From NCBI RefSeq assembly GCF_000708285.2, contig NZ_JAUG01000031.1:1-43922 (forward strand): 43,922 nt of DNA, written 5' to 3'. Of this stretch, positions 8,512-18,340 are shown piece by piece (positions within the stretch are counted from its first letter, which is position 1; the number at the start of each line of letters is the position of its first letter). The position numbers and the translations under genes were made by a program. This DNA is from Pedobacter borealis DSM 19626 (GTDB lineage: Bacteria > Bacteroidota > Bacteroidia > Sphingobacteriales > Sphingobacteriaceae). Under the pieces are notes generated by a model. The model saw nothing but the letters and a program-made list of their open reading frames with translations. It had not been told where the DNA came from and ran no database searches.

Positions 8512-9729
8512 TTATTTCCAGTTTACTTTTTTCTTGCCAAACAAGGCTAAAAATCCGTTCAGGGTTAAAAACAGAAACAAAAGTATGTCTAAAATCGGGA
8601 ACCACCAACGCAAATCGCTATAGTTTAAGCGTTTCAGCAATTTGGGGTAGATAAAACACCTGATGATGATGCTTAATCCGAGGATTCCTAGGGCTACATA
8701 TTGCGCCTCACGACTGAAAAACATACATGCGGCAAAGAACGCATAAAACAAAAACTGAAAAACAATCTGAAGGCTCAAAATAAACTTGTGCTTCGATTTA
8801 TAGAATTTTCCAGCGCCAAAATGACGTTTTTTCTGCCTCAGGTAACCTCCCCAGGTATTATTGGGTTCGCTCCAAACATGGCTATCGCGGTGTAAGCGGA
8901 TCTCTGTATTGTATTTATTGGCATGTGCGTTTACGAATAAATCATCATCTCCAGATAGGATATGCATGTGTGCTGCAAAGCCTTTATTTTTAAAAAAAAG
9001 CGATTTTTTATAGGCCATATTACGTCCAACCCCCATATACGGCATGCCTTTTAAGGCGAAAGCCAGGTAATTTACAGCGGTAAAAAAGGTTTCGAAACGA
9101 ATTAATGCATTTAACAGACTTCTTTTCTTCATGTAGGGCGAGTAGCCCAAGACAATTTCAGTATTTTCATCAGCAGGCTGTTGCATATCCATTAACCAAT
9201 GCTCAGAAGCTGGTGTACAATCTGCATCAGTAAAAACCAACCAATCGTACTTAGCGGCCTTTATACCCATGGTTACCGCGAATTTCTTACCTGCTATAAA
9301 TTTATCGTTATCTAAAATCTTAACAACTTTCAGGTTACGGTGTTTCTTCTCTAATTGTTCTAAAAACTCCTCTGTACCATCCCAAGAGCGATCGTTAACC
9401 ACCACAACTTCGAACTCCGGATAATCCTGGCTTAATAATGCAGGCAGATACTGCTCTAAATTTACAATTTCGTTTCGGGCACAAACAATTACACTTAACG
9501 GTTTTTGTGCCGATAACGGGATCTCCTCTATGCTTACATTGGCCAATTTCAAATGAACAAAAAGTACATAGTAAAGCTGAACCAAAAGGCAAAAAGCCAA
9601 TATCGAGAGCAGAATAATTTCAAGCAGGGTTAATATCACGATGGTAAAATAAATAGGCGCAAATTTCTCATTTTTAATCTGTAAATCACTTTTATGTGGA
9701 TAAAAAATTAAACAAAAATATGCCCTCAA
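8512..9729 (-). CDS. Membrane-anchored family 2 glycosyltransferase
   Basis: A GT-A-fold glycosyltransferase of family 2, up to 405 residues. An N-terminal membrane helix (about 28-58) precedes the catalytic domain, which opens LSVIVCARNEIVNLEQYLPALL. The nucleotide-sugar site shows VVVNDRSWDGT and the metal-binding DADC; further on come GDDDLF and QKKRHFGAGK, which fits the acceptor-site region of processive enzymes. Three or so hydrophobic segments at the C-terminus (about 310-400) anchor it again. The start is uncertain: the first 25 residues look poor, and a GTG inside the first helix (near 9642) is an alternative. The sugar and acceptor cannot be read from sequence. It is upstream of rsmG on the same strand. 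Confidence 0.9.
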   Translation of the reverse strand: MRAYFCLIFYPHKSDLQIKNEKFAPIYFTIVILTLLEIILLSILAFCLLVQLYYVLFVHLKLANVSIEEIPLSAQKPLSVIVCARNEIVNLEQYLPALLSQDYPEFEVVVVNDRSWDGTEEFLEQLEKKHRNLKVVKILDNDKFIAGKKFAVTMGIKAAKYDWLVFTDADCTPASEHWLMDMQQPADENTEIVLGYSPYMKKRSLLNALIRFETFFTAVNYLAFALKGMPYMGVGRNMAYKKSLFFKNKGFAAHMHILSGDDDLFVNAHANKYNTEIRLHRDSHVWSEPNNTWGGYLRQKKRHFGAGKFYKSKHKFILSLQIVFQFLFYAFFAACMFFSREAQYVALGILGLSIIIRCFIYPKLLKRLNYSDLRWWFPILDILLFLFLTLNGFLALFGKKKVNWK

Positions 9730-9870
9730 TTTTTGCTATTTTTGGCAGATTTTCGACGAGAAAAAACACGTACAAACCGCCTACCGTCAAAATAACAATT
9801 AGTTTTAATAAAACGTAATTTGATGGTGGTAAGCTCCACCTAACAATTGGAGAAAAATAAATAGAAACAG

Positions 9871-11001
9871 ATGAAATTTAGTTTACAGGCTAACGATCCA
9901 CTATCTAAAGCCAGAGCCGGAACGGTAACAACTGCTCATGGTGAAATACAAACCCCCATTTTTATGCCTGTGGGCACCGCTGGAACGGTAAAAGCCGTAC
10001 ATCAGCGCGAACTGAAAAACGATATTGACGCAAAAATCATTTTAGGCAATACTTACCACTTATATTTAAGACCAGGATTAGATATCCTCGAAAAAGCTGG
10101 TGGATTACACAAATTTATTGGCTGGGACCGCCCGATTTTAACAGATAGTGGAGGCTACCAGGTGTATTCTTTAAGTAAAGTCCGTAAAATTAAAGAAGAA
10201 GGCGTTACTTTCCATTCTCATATTGATGGATCGAAACACCTTTTCACGCCAGAATACGCAATGGATATTCAGCGTACCATAGGTGCCGATATTATTATGG
10301 CCTTTGATGAGTGCACACCATACCCATGCGACTATACTTATGCAGCGCAATCAATTAAAATGACACACCGTTGGTTAAAACGCTGTTGTACCCGTTTTGA
10401 TAATACAGCACCTAAATACGGCTTCGACCAGACCCTTTTCCCTATTGTTCAGGGTTCTGTGTATAAAGATTTGCGTATAAAATCGGCAGAATTTATTGCC
10501 AGCATGAACCGTGAAGGCAATGCCATTGGTGGTTTATCCGTTGGTGAGCCAGCTGAAGAAATGTATGCCATGACAGAAGTGGTATGCAATATATTACCAG
10601 AAGAAAAACCACGTTATTTAATGGGCGTTGGTACACCGATCAATATTTTGGAGAATATTGCACTGGGTATCGACATGTTCGATTGTGTAATGCCAACCAG
10701 AAATGCCAGAAATGGTATGCTTTTTACCAGAAATGGGATTATAAACATCAGGAACAAGAAATGGGAGAACGATTTTTCTCCATTGGATGCGGAGAGCGAT
10801 CTTCATGCGGATTTAGTAACCAGTAAAGCATATTTAAGACATTTAGTACATAGTAAGGAGATGCTTGGCGCTCAAATTGCTACCTTGCATAATCTGCATT
10901 TCTATCTTTGGTTGGTAAAACAGGCCAGGGAAAAGATAATTGCTGGTGAATTTTACGAGTGGAAAAACAAAATGGTTAAAGTATTAGGCAATAAGCTATA
11001 A
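9871..11001 (+). CDS. tgt: tRNA-guanine transglycosylase (queuosine pathway)
   Basis: Tgt swaps guanine-34 of tRNAs reading NAY codons for preQ1, the first tRNA step of queuosine synthesis. The 376-residue length is normal. The general acid/base D92 lies in LTDSGGYQV, the nucleophile D271 in FDCVMPTRNARNG, and GGLSVGEP is present. The usual zinc site CxCxxC just before YLRHL is absent: the three cysteine positions read S309, L311 and D314, although the later histidine (TLHNL) remains. This may be normal for the phylum rather than a defect, since the rest is well conserved. The stop is one base from the next gene's ATG, so tgt heads a tight operon with lptF/G and eamA. Confidence 0.97.
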   Translation: MKFSLQANDPLSKARAGTVTTAHGEIQTPIFMPVGTAGTVKAVHQRELKNDIDAKIILGNTYHLYLRPGLDILEKAGGLHKFIGWDRPILTDSGGYQVYSLSKVRKIKEEGVTFHSHIDGSKHLFTPEYAMDIQRTIGADIIMAFDECTPYPCDYTYAAQSIKMTHRWLKRCCTRFDNTAPKYGFDQTLFPIVQGSVYKDLRIKSAEFIASMNREGNAIGGLSVGEPAEEMYAMTEVVCNILPEEKPRYLMGVGTPINILENIALGIDMFDCVMPTRNARNGMLFTRNGIINIRNKKWENDFSPLDAESDLHADLVTSKAYLRHLVHSKEMLGAQIATLHNLHFYLWLVKQAREKIIAGEFYEWKNKMVKVLGNKL

Positions 11002-11002
11002 A

Positions 11003-12106
11003 ATGAATCTGTTAAAAGGAAGGATAAAAATCATCGATCAGTATATTATCGGGAAATACCTGGGTACGTTTATTTATACCCTGGCCATTTTTGTGATCAT
11101 TATCGTAGTGTTCGATCTATCTGAAAAGATGGATGATTTTATGAAAAGTGGCCTGAGTTTTTGGGGGATTCTCTCTAAATATTACGCAGGCTCTATTCCT
11201 TTTTATGTGAATATGCTTTCACCGCTGATCAATTTTATTGCGGTAATTTTCTTTACCGCAAAAATGGCCGATCAGACTGAAATTGTACCAATTTTAAGCG
11301 GTGGGGTAAGTTTTAACCGCTTTTTATTTCCTTACCTGGTGTCGGCAACGATTATTTTCTCAGCCAACTTACTTTCAAATCTATACATCCTCCCTTATAC
11401 CAATACCTTAAAAAATAGCTTCGAGAATACGTATGTAAAACGTAATGATCCTTCCACAAAATCAAACATCCATATGAAACTGGATGACAAAACCTATATC
11501 TATATTGATAATTTCGACAACAAAACGAATTCAGGATACCGGTTTTCTTTGGATAATTTTAGTGGAGATGTACTCACCAAAAAGATCGTTGCCGAAAATA
11601 TAAAGTGGGATTCGCTTAAACGCAAATGGCAGTTGAACAACTACTCTATCCGTAAGATCGATGGATTGAAAGAAACCATGATTTATGGTAATGGGAAGTT
11701 AAAAGATACCATTTTGGATATGCGTCCGGATGATTTTTCGGCATATGACAATGTGGTGCAAAATTTAACCACAAAGGAACTCTCTGATAAGATCAGGAAA
11801 GAAAAAATCCGCGGAACGGGCGTAATGAACGATCTTCAGTTTGAAAAATACAAACGTTACCTCCACCCGCTTTCTGCTTTCGTATTAACGCTGATCGGCG
11901 TAGCGCTATCATCACGTAAAGTACGCGGAGGTGTCGGTGTATCGTTAGGGATCGGAATCTTCATTAGCTTCGCTTATATCGTATTTAATCAGTTCACACA
12001 GATGTTTTCTACCAAAGGTGGATTACCTCCTTTTGCGGCTGTTATTATGCCTACATTATTCTTTGGTTTATTAGGTTTTTACCTATTAAGAAAAGCACCA
12101 AAATAG
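11003..12106 (+). CDS. LptF/LptG-family LPS export permease (YjgP/YjgQ)
   Basis: A 367-residue permease of the YjgP/YjgQ family. LptF and LptG are the membrane subunits of the LptB2FG transporter, which pulls lipopolysaccharide from the inner membrane toward the outer membrane. The N-terminus reads IIDQYIIGKYLGTFIYTLAIF, typical of the family. Three helices in roughly residues 15-125 are followed by a periplasmic beta-jellyroll of about 140 residues (from the YVKRNDP segment to near residue 275), then three more helices with HPLSAFVLTLIGVALSSRK. Whether it is the F or G paralogue cannot be told. It starts one base after tgt and ends two bases before eamA, so translation is probably coupled. 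Confidence 0.92.
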   Translation: MNLLKGRIKIIDQYIIGKYLGTFIYTLAIFVIIIVVFDLSEKMDDFMKSGLSFWGILSKYYAGSIPFYVNMLSPLINFIAVIFFTAKMADQTEIVPILSGGVSFNRFLFPYLVSATIIFSANLLSNLYILPYTNTLKNSFENTYVKRNDPSTKSNIHMKLDDKTYIYIDNFDNKTNSGYRFSLDNFSGDVLTKKIVAENIKWDSLKRKWQLNNYSIRKIDGLKETMIYGNGKLKDTILDMRPDDFSAYDNVVQNLTTKELSDKIRKEKIRGTGVMNDLQFEKYKRYLHPLSAFVLTLIGVALSSRKVRGGVGVSLGIGIFISFAYIVFNQFTQMFSTKGGLPPFAAVIMPTLFFGLLGFYLLRKAPK

Positions 12107-12108
12107 CG

Positions 12109-12987
12109 ATGGACGTTACCAAAAAGAATTTACTCATCCTTCATCTTACTGTATTTGTTTGGGGCTTTACGGGTGTGCTCGGTAAATTGATTTCTATCGA
12201 TGCAGTGCCCATGGTTTGGTACCGGGTATTGATTGCTGCAGCTACACTTTTGGCGTGGTTTTTAATCACCAAAAAGAACATTAAGATTACTAAAAAACAG
12301 TTCATCCAATTCTTTTTAACGGGAGGAATTGTAGCCATTCACTGGATATTTTTCTTCCATGCCATTAAGGTCTCTACTGTTTCGGTAACCTTGGTTTGCC
12401 TCTCTTCCTTTACTTTATTTACCGCAATTTTAGAACCGCTGATTAAAAAACAACCGATACAAATGGGCGATATTCTGATTGGTTTATTGATCATTTTAGG
12501 TATATATATGATCTTTAAATTTGAAGGCCAGTATACTTTAGGAATTATTTTTGGTTTGCTGGCGGCGGTCGCATCAAGCCTTTTTTCAACTATAAATTCT
12601 ACTTTGGTACAAAAAAGCGAACCTTCCATTATCAGTTTTTATGAGCTTGTTGGTGCACTTTTCTGGATCACGTTATACCGTTTATATGATGGAACACTGT
12701 TACACACAGCATTCAACCTAAGCACTAAAAACTGGTTCTTTCTTATTCTTCTCGGCACACTTTGTACATCCGTTGCTTACGTTGCAGGTGTTGCGGTAAT
12801 GAGAACTTTATCGGCTTTTAGAGTTGCATTAATCACCAATTTGGAACCTGTATACGGAATAATTTTAGCCTTCGTTTTCTTTCAAAGCAAAGAGCAAATG
12901 ACAGGTGGATTTTATATTGGTGCAACCATTATCCTGGCCTCTATTTTTCTCTATCCGATCTATAAAAAGAGAAAGAATCAACTGTAA
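12109..12987 (+). CDS. EamA-family (DMT) membrane transporter
   Basis: A 292-residue drug/metabolite transporter superfamily protein with two EamA repeats of five helices each, ten membrane segments in all. The first repeat starts LLILHLTVFVWGFTGVLGKL and the second around residue 145 (YTLGIIFGLLAAVASSLFSTI), ending in LEPVYGIILAFVFFQSKEQ, a signature of the family. Family members export amino acids, metabolites or drugs; the substrate here is unknown. It is the last gene of the tgt operon, two bases after the Lpt permease. A run of nine T follows at 13008-13016 but no stem precedes it, so it is not a clear terminator. Confidence 0.93.
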   Translation: MDVTKKNLLILHLTVFVWGFTGVLGKLISIDAVPMVWYRVLIAAATLLAWFLITKKNIKITKKQFIQFFLTGGIVAIHWIFFFHAIKVSTVSVTLVCLSSFTLFTAILEPLIKKQPIQMGDILIGLLIILGIYMIFKFEGQYTLGIIFGLLAAVASSLFSTINSTLVQKSEPSIISFYELVGALFWITLYRLYDGTLLHTAFNLSTKNWFFLILLGTLCTSVAYVAGVAVMRTLSAFRVALITNLEPVYGIILAFVFFQSKEQMTGGFYIGATIILASIFLYPIYKKRKNQL

Positions 12988-15252
12988 ACACAAACTAGAT
13001 AAATTCATTTTTTTTTAGAAATTACACCAGCCGAAAGGACGGTTTCAGTCATACCTATTAACGGCGCATATTTTTCTCCGGGCAGCTCAATACTCAGATT
13101 TTCTCTATTAAATTTCGGGATAAAGATTAGGCAAAAGTGTAATTAGAAAGCTTATCAAAGCTAGTCAACACTACGCTTACCTTAGTACCATAAAGCCTCC
13201 AGCTCGCTTTATATAGAGATTCAAAATCTTATAATTAAAAGCGGCGAACAATCATCCAAAAACATTAGGAATCTAATGCTTCAGAGACAAGCTACGTAGC
13301 CAAGTTAAATCAAACCATCGGAACAAAAACGATAGCTTCAAATGAGGAAAATCAGGTTAAAGAATACAATCTGTTGGAAAGTGAAAGATCAAAAACAGAT
13401 ATTGATCACAAGCATGCACATCTCCCTGAAGGTAGAAAGTGCTCACACAAAAACATACCTAAAGCAAGATGAATCACCATTGAAAGTTATTGAGCTGAAT
13501 TAATATTTTTGCCTCCAAATTCACGAATTACCAGTCTTAATTTCATCACCATCTATTGCGTATTTCAGCAAACGAAGAAGAGACATAGTCCAGCAATAAG
13601 ACCAGATAGACGCGAACTAGACTTATATAACCAGCTTTAAATCGGATGCTACAATACAAGTTCAAGACGCAACCCTTAAACTTGATAAACAAAGAATTTC
13701 ATATAGAAAATGTTTAAGCGATCGTCAACTAAAAACCCTTAATTAAAGACCAGATTTGGAGCTAACAAAACAAAGATTCTGAATATAAAATAGGCCAAAA
13801 TATTCTTTATTTTAAATCAGAAATAGCAGCCTAACTGTAAGCCTTACCTAGGCTTATTATTAATTTATTTTAGCAAAAAATATATCAATAAAAAGTGCAG
13901 AAATCGAAGATACCAATTAGCAAAAATTTACAATTAAAATCTTACAAAACCGGATAGTTAAAGCGGCTAAAATCCCAACCTAAAAAGCCGATCTAAAGCG
14001 GCAGAAAACAGGGATAAAAAAAACAAATAAAAAGACCAAAATTCTCGCTTTAAACCCGCACCAAACATGAGGTATTTTCTATATAAATTCTATACAATTC
14101 TGAGTTGTCAAGTCACATAGAAACAAGATGGCTTGTCTAAAATCTATCAACCTTCAGTTCAGGGTAGTTTTTAACCACAATAAAAATCTGGCAAAGTAGC
14201 ACAAAAAGATAAAGCATTTTATGGTTAATCAGCATAAAAATATCGGTAAAAATTACAATCAAAAACCTAATTTTCAACGTGCTTTTCCCCATGCAACTGA
14301 GGAAAAGTAATCAATTTCGAATTTCCAGAGGACAAAGCTTAAAAGCGTAAAAAACCTTATTTAAATACCATTAGATACGCTTTTTAGCGCAAAAACAAAA
14401 ATTACCACAAAGTGTACCGAAAACACCATTATTCACGAATATCGTCAGGAAATTGCATTATAAGGCGGTATTATTACAAAATTAGGGGTTCAAAACCGCG
14501 AAAAAATATACAATTTCCACTGCTGAGATCAAATTTATAGCAAGAAATCGAGGTTAAAAACCAGACTTGAAGCTGGATTAAACCCACAATTTATGGGAAC
14601 ATTACTGGCATTTCAACTCATCATATTTATCAAAAACTGATTAACAAAAGATAAGAGTAAGAAGAAACATCTTCAAAATACTCCTCAAGCAATCGCTAAA
14701 AAACAAAGACATTTTGTCACACGATTATAATCTCAAATATTAATAGGGATTTTGAATAACCAATTTACGCCATGCATTTCGTTTCAAAACGTTACAGACA
14801 GAACGCGATTTCTAAGCAGATTTTCGCATGCTGAAGGTCAATTTTCAAGCAGATAATCCTGATCGAAATCCTAGTAATTCTTCCACCATTTAAAGTCAAA
14901 AAGCATCGATGAGAATTACAAAATCCAGTTGCATTTTAAGCCGTTTCCTGAGCCTGACCGAATTCTAAAAAACCATAAGAAAATTAAAAAAGGCAAAAAA
15001 ATTTCCGAAGAAAATCGATTAATAAGTGTAAATTAAATCAATAAAGTTAATGCGATTAAAAATATTGAGTGAAGCCCAAATCAACAATAAAATTCACTAA
15101 AAAACAAAGGCAAAATCAACAAATTAAGGATTTAAATAAAATTCATTAATATTTAAAAATCAATAACTTAAACAATTTTACATAAATTAAATATCCACAA
15201 AAATTAACACTTGCAAATTTTAAAAAACTAAATATTTTAGCAAAGAATATAG
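12988..15252 (+). other. 2.26-kb gene desert, A-rich on the + strand
   Basis: No reading frame over 60 codons and no RNA gene family could be recognised here, whereas most spacers in this window are under 700 bases. A clearly exceeds T on the + strand; one 60-base line (13921-13980) has 28 A, 13 T, 13 C and 6 G. Short perfect hairpins with A-rich linkers occur throughout: 13263-13278, 13839-13855, 14282-14307 (seven pairs) and 14341-14384 (nine pairs around a long loop). A 21-base word recurs at 13743-13763 and 14554-14574 with three differences, all transitions. The last 250 bases are extremely AT-rich and probably carry the promoter of the next gene. None of the spacer repeat families found elsewhere is present. 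Confidence 0.7.
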
Positions 15253-18057
15253 ATGAATTTAAACAAATACAACAAAAGACTAATTATCAAGTATTTAAGT
15301 GCAATTACTTTAAGCTTCACGTCACTATCGGTTTTTGGGCAGATTTTCAGCACTGCACAAAACCCACTTAGTGTAAAATGGAACTATATTTATTCAGGTG
15401 GCTTTAAAATCATCTATCCGCAAGAACTGGAGAAAGAGGCACAAAGAATGGCCAATACCCTACCCTTTATCTACCCCAAAATAGGACTGGGTTTAAGGCA
15501 GCAAAAAACCGCTATTCCACTCCTACTCCAGAACCGCGGAACCGTAGCAAATGGCTTTGTTCAGCTCGCGCCCAAGAAGTCTGAATTCTATGCCACCCCA
15601 CCTCAGTTTTTCGACAGTCAGGATTGGCTAAACAACCTGGCAGTGCACGAACTTAGGCACATTGCACAGTTTGACAAATTGACAGGAACGCAAGCACATC
15701 CCTTCCCCGAACTGGTTTACTTCGCTTACTTTGGCGCAGGTATCCCCACCTGGTTTTTCGAGGGCGATGCGGTGGTTAACGAAACTGCTTTGACTAATTC
15801 GGGCAGGGGCAGACAGCCCAACTGGATCATGCCATACCGGGCTTCAATTTTGGAGGGCAAAAAAATCTCTTACAGTAAAGCTTATTTCGGGTCGAACAAA
15901 GACGTTACTCCCGGCTACTATCAAACCGGATATTTGATGGTATCGGATATGAAAGAAAAATATGGACAGTTCATTTCCGACAGCATACTTAGCGACATTA
16001 GAAAAAGACCGGTAAGGCTGTACCCCTTTTCACAGAGCTTAAAAAAATTCACAAAGCAAAGCTCCAGAACCTACTTTGTTTCTACCCAAAACAAGCTTGC
16101 TGAAAAATGGAAAATACAGCAAGAAAAATCCGTTACGGAAAGCTATGAAAGTTTAAATAAAAAAGCTGATTTGGCAACCGATTATTTCCTTCCTGTTCGG
16201 CTAAATAAAACCCAGATTTTAGCCCTCAAAGAAAGCAAGACAGATGCACGATATTTTGTGATTATTAACGAGGATAAATCAGAGCAAAAATTATTCGGAA
16301 TTGGCTACCAGGAACAACCTTGGTTTAGTCTAAAAAATGACCTTTTGGTTTGGGATGAAATACGTTACGATCCGCGCTACAAACAACGGAGTTACAGTGT
16401 AATCTGTTCCTACAATTTGAAGACAAAAAAAATCAACAAATTAAGCAGCAAAAGCAGGCTCTTCTCTCCCAGCCTTTCTAACGATGGAAAGAAAATCATC
16501 GCTTCAAAAGTGGAGCTGAACAATCAGTTCAATCTGGTTGAGTTGGATGCAGTCTCGGGAAAAATTTTAAAGACCTACCCTAACCTTGAAAACGAAATCC
16601 TGCAGATGCCTTCATTTGATCAATCAGGAAATAAGGTTACTTATGTCAGCGTAAATGAAAAAGGAAAAAGTTTATGGTTGATTGACGGAGAAAAAAAAAC
16701 GCAATTGATTTCTAACAGCCGACAACAGTTAAGCCGACCGATCTTTATCAACGACAAAATTGTTTTCAATGCGCACTTTAATGGGATCGATAATATCTAC
16801 AGTATAGATCCCGGTTCGAAAAAAATAAATGCGCTCAGCGCATCCGAGTATGGGGCCTTTAACCCTAGCGAAACCGCCGATGGAAAAATCATTTTTAACA
16901 ATTATAAAATCAATGGTTATGAAATTGCAGAGACCGCATTAACCGAAAAACCAGTTGGAGAAAATAACTTTGTAGATTTCTCGGCTGCTGCAGAAAAGCA
17001 GGAAAACGTTGGGAATGTTTTCGACAAGATTCCCGATAGCACCTACCAAGCCAAGCGTTATCATCAGGCCTTAAATCTTTTCAGTTTCCACAGCATTATT
17101 CCGGTTATCGACAACGAATATGTTTTCGGTCTGGAGTTACAATCAAACAATCTGCTCAACACGATGGACTTTTATACGGGTGCAAAATACCACCGCGATC
17201 TAAAACATTTTGAGTATACAGCAGACATTAGCTATAAGGCGCTTTATCCTGTATTTAGTATATTGTACCGCAACCGCCCGAAAAGAACGTTCTACAGAGC
17301 TAAAAACGCGGTACAACAAGGCGACTGGAGAGAGAACTACATCAAGCTTAATGCATCGGTTCCGCTATCGTTCAACATGCGCAATGAGAACTATGCTTTT
17401 ACCTTAAATGCGGCAACTAGTTTTACGCAAAGGTACATGCCGGAAAACATGCCTACTGGTTTTATACGCGAGCTTAAATTTCCGATGGAATACAATTTTA
17501 CTTTTAACCACAGTATGCGCACTACCGAAAGAGATATTGCACCCAAATGGGCGCAAGTGTTCAGGGCAACTTATAATCACCAACCCTTCGATAAAAACTT
17601 AAAAGGAGAAATTTTAGCACTCGAAAGTTTCCTTTACTTTCCTGGCTTTGCTAAAAACCATTCCTTTTTAGCGAGCTTCAATTATCAGAAAGCAAGCGGC
17701 GTAAACCAATACGCCACTGAGATTGCAACCGTTTATGGCTACAACAATATTTTAGCGAAAAGTAAACTGCAAAACAGTCTGCTTTTTAACTATCGTTTTC
17801 CCCTTGCTTTTCCCGATTGGGAGTTGGGTCCTTTCGCTTATGTCAGAAATTTTAGGGCAGGTTTATTTTGCCATTATGAGAACATTGGCAAGGGCACAAC
17901 GTTTAACGATCCGAAAACTTATGGCGTAGAATTAAATACCAGTGTAAACCTTTTGCGCTATCAACCTGTTGTAGATTTAGGAGCGAGATTGGTTTTTGTT
18001 AATCAGATTTACAATCAAAATCCGATATTAGAGTTTTCATTTAATTATAGCTTTTAA
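15253..18057 (+). CDS. Large secreted protein: HExxH metallopeptidase-like domain, beta-propeller, outer-membrane barrel-like C-terminus
   Basis: A 934-residue protein not assignable to a named family. The N-terminus is a signal peptide (hydrophobic IIKYLSAITLSFTSLSVFGQ). Residues about 35-280 resemble a gluzincin-type peptidase: HELRH (H132, E133, H136) followed by WFFEGDAVVNE, where E170 could be the third zinc ligand. Residues about 300-580 carry repeated strands with SPSLSNDGKKI, MPSFDQSGNKVTYVS and FNPSETADGKI, a TolB/WD40-like propeller pattern. From about 600 the sequence alternates as beta strands and ends ...FSFNYSF with a terminal aromatic, typical of an outer-membrane beta-barrel. 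The likely location is the outer membrane. The proteolytic role is inferred. The start is supported by the signal peptide; the next gene follows by four bases. Confidence 0.8.
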   Translation: MNLNKYNKRLIIKYLSAITLSFTSLSVFGQIFSTAQNPLSVKWNYIYSGGFKIIYPQELEKEAQRMANTLPFIYPKIGLGLRQQKTAIPLLLQNRGTVANGFVQLAPKKSEFYATPPQFFDSQDWLNNLAVHELRHIAQFDKLTGTQAHPFPELVYFAYFGAGIPTWFFEGDAVVNETALTNSGRGRQPNWIMPYRASILEGKKISYSKAYFGSNKDVTPGYYQTGYLMVSDMKEKYGQFISDSILSDIRKRPVRLYPFSQSLKKFTKQSSRTYFVSTQNKLAEKWKIQQEKSVTESYESLNKKADLATDYFLPVRLNKTQILALKESKTDARYFVIINEDKSEQKLFGIGYQEQPWFSLKNDLLVWDEIRYDPRYKQRSYSVICSYNLKTKKINKLSSKSRLFSPSLSNDGKKIIASKVELNNQFNLVELDAVSGKILKTYPNLENEILQMPSFDQSGNKVTYVSVNEKGKSLWLIDGEKKTQLISNSRQQLSRPIFINDKIVFNAHFNGIDNIYSIDPGSKKINALSASEYGAFNPSETADGKIIFNNYKINGYEIAETALTEKPVGENNFVDFSAAAEKQENVGNVFDKIPDSTYQAKRYHQALNLFSFHSIIPVIDNEYVFGLELQSNNLLNTMDFYTGAKYHRDLKHFEYTADISYKALYPVFSILYRNRPKRTFYRAKNAVQQGDWRENYIKLNASVPLSFNMRNENYAFTLNAATSFTQRYMPENMPTGFIRELKFPMEYNFTFNHSMRTTERDIAPKWAQVFRATYNHQPFDKNLKGEILALESFLYFPGFAKNHSFLASFNYQKASGVNQYATEIATVYGYNNILAKSKLQNSLLFNYRFPLAFPDWELGPFAYVRNFRAGLFCHYENIGKGTTFNDPKTYGVELNTSVNLLRYQPVVDLGARLVFVNQIYNQNPILEFSFNYSF

Positions 18058-18061
18058 AACC

Positions 18062-18340
18062 ATGAGTGCAAAAACAATCTCCATCATTATCCTGACTGCA
18101 TTACTTACCATATTTTTAATGGTGAATACCGAACCTGTTGATTTCGATTTCCTGGTTACCACACTTCCGGTATCTAAACTTCTGGTTATCGGTATTTGCA
18201 TCATCATCGGTTTTATCATTGGCTTTGTTGTGGGCCGTCCGCGGAAAACATTGAGCAGTTATGATGATGAGATCGAAAGGAATCAGCCAGTTTCGAATAA
18301 AAAAGAATTGAGTGATGAGGATCGGGATTATATTAGCTAG
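18062..18340 (+). CDS. LapA-domain (DUF1049) small membrane protein
   Basis: A 92-residue protein with two membrane helices (about 5-22 and 38-58) joined by the short polar turn NTEPVDFDFLVTTLPVS, followed by a charged cytoplasmic tail (GRPRKTLSSYDDEIERN...). This layout fits the LapA/DUF1049 family of lipopolysaccharide assembly-associated inner-membrane proteins. The family link rests on topology and the VNTEPVDFDFL pattern. It follows the large barrel protein by four bases and so is probably its operon partner. The function in this phylum is not established. Confidence 0.75.
   Translation: MSAKTISIIILTALLTIFLMVNTEPVDFDFLVTTLPVSKLLVIGICIIIGFIIGFVVGRPRKTLSSYDDEIERNQPVSNKKELSDEDRDYIS

Noticed and set aside
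13005..13320. Protein-like short runs on the minus strand (for example around 13146-13240 and 13010-13135)
   Set aside because: They are under 45 codons, lie in different frames, lack a start codon or ribosome site, and match no family I can name.
14483..14500. GGGGTTCAAAACC, resembling a tRNA T-arm
   Set aside because: No acceptor stem, anticodon arm or D-arm could be placed around it.
13342..15033. Open runs in one + frame of the gene desert: 53 codons from ATG 13342, then runs of 41, 41 and 52 codons at 13621, 14731 and 14878, suggesting a decayed gene
   Set aside because: At this base composition about three runs of 41 or more codons are expected per frame by chance, another frame has similar runs, and no family motif was recognised. 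Kept as a test, not a gene.
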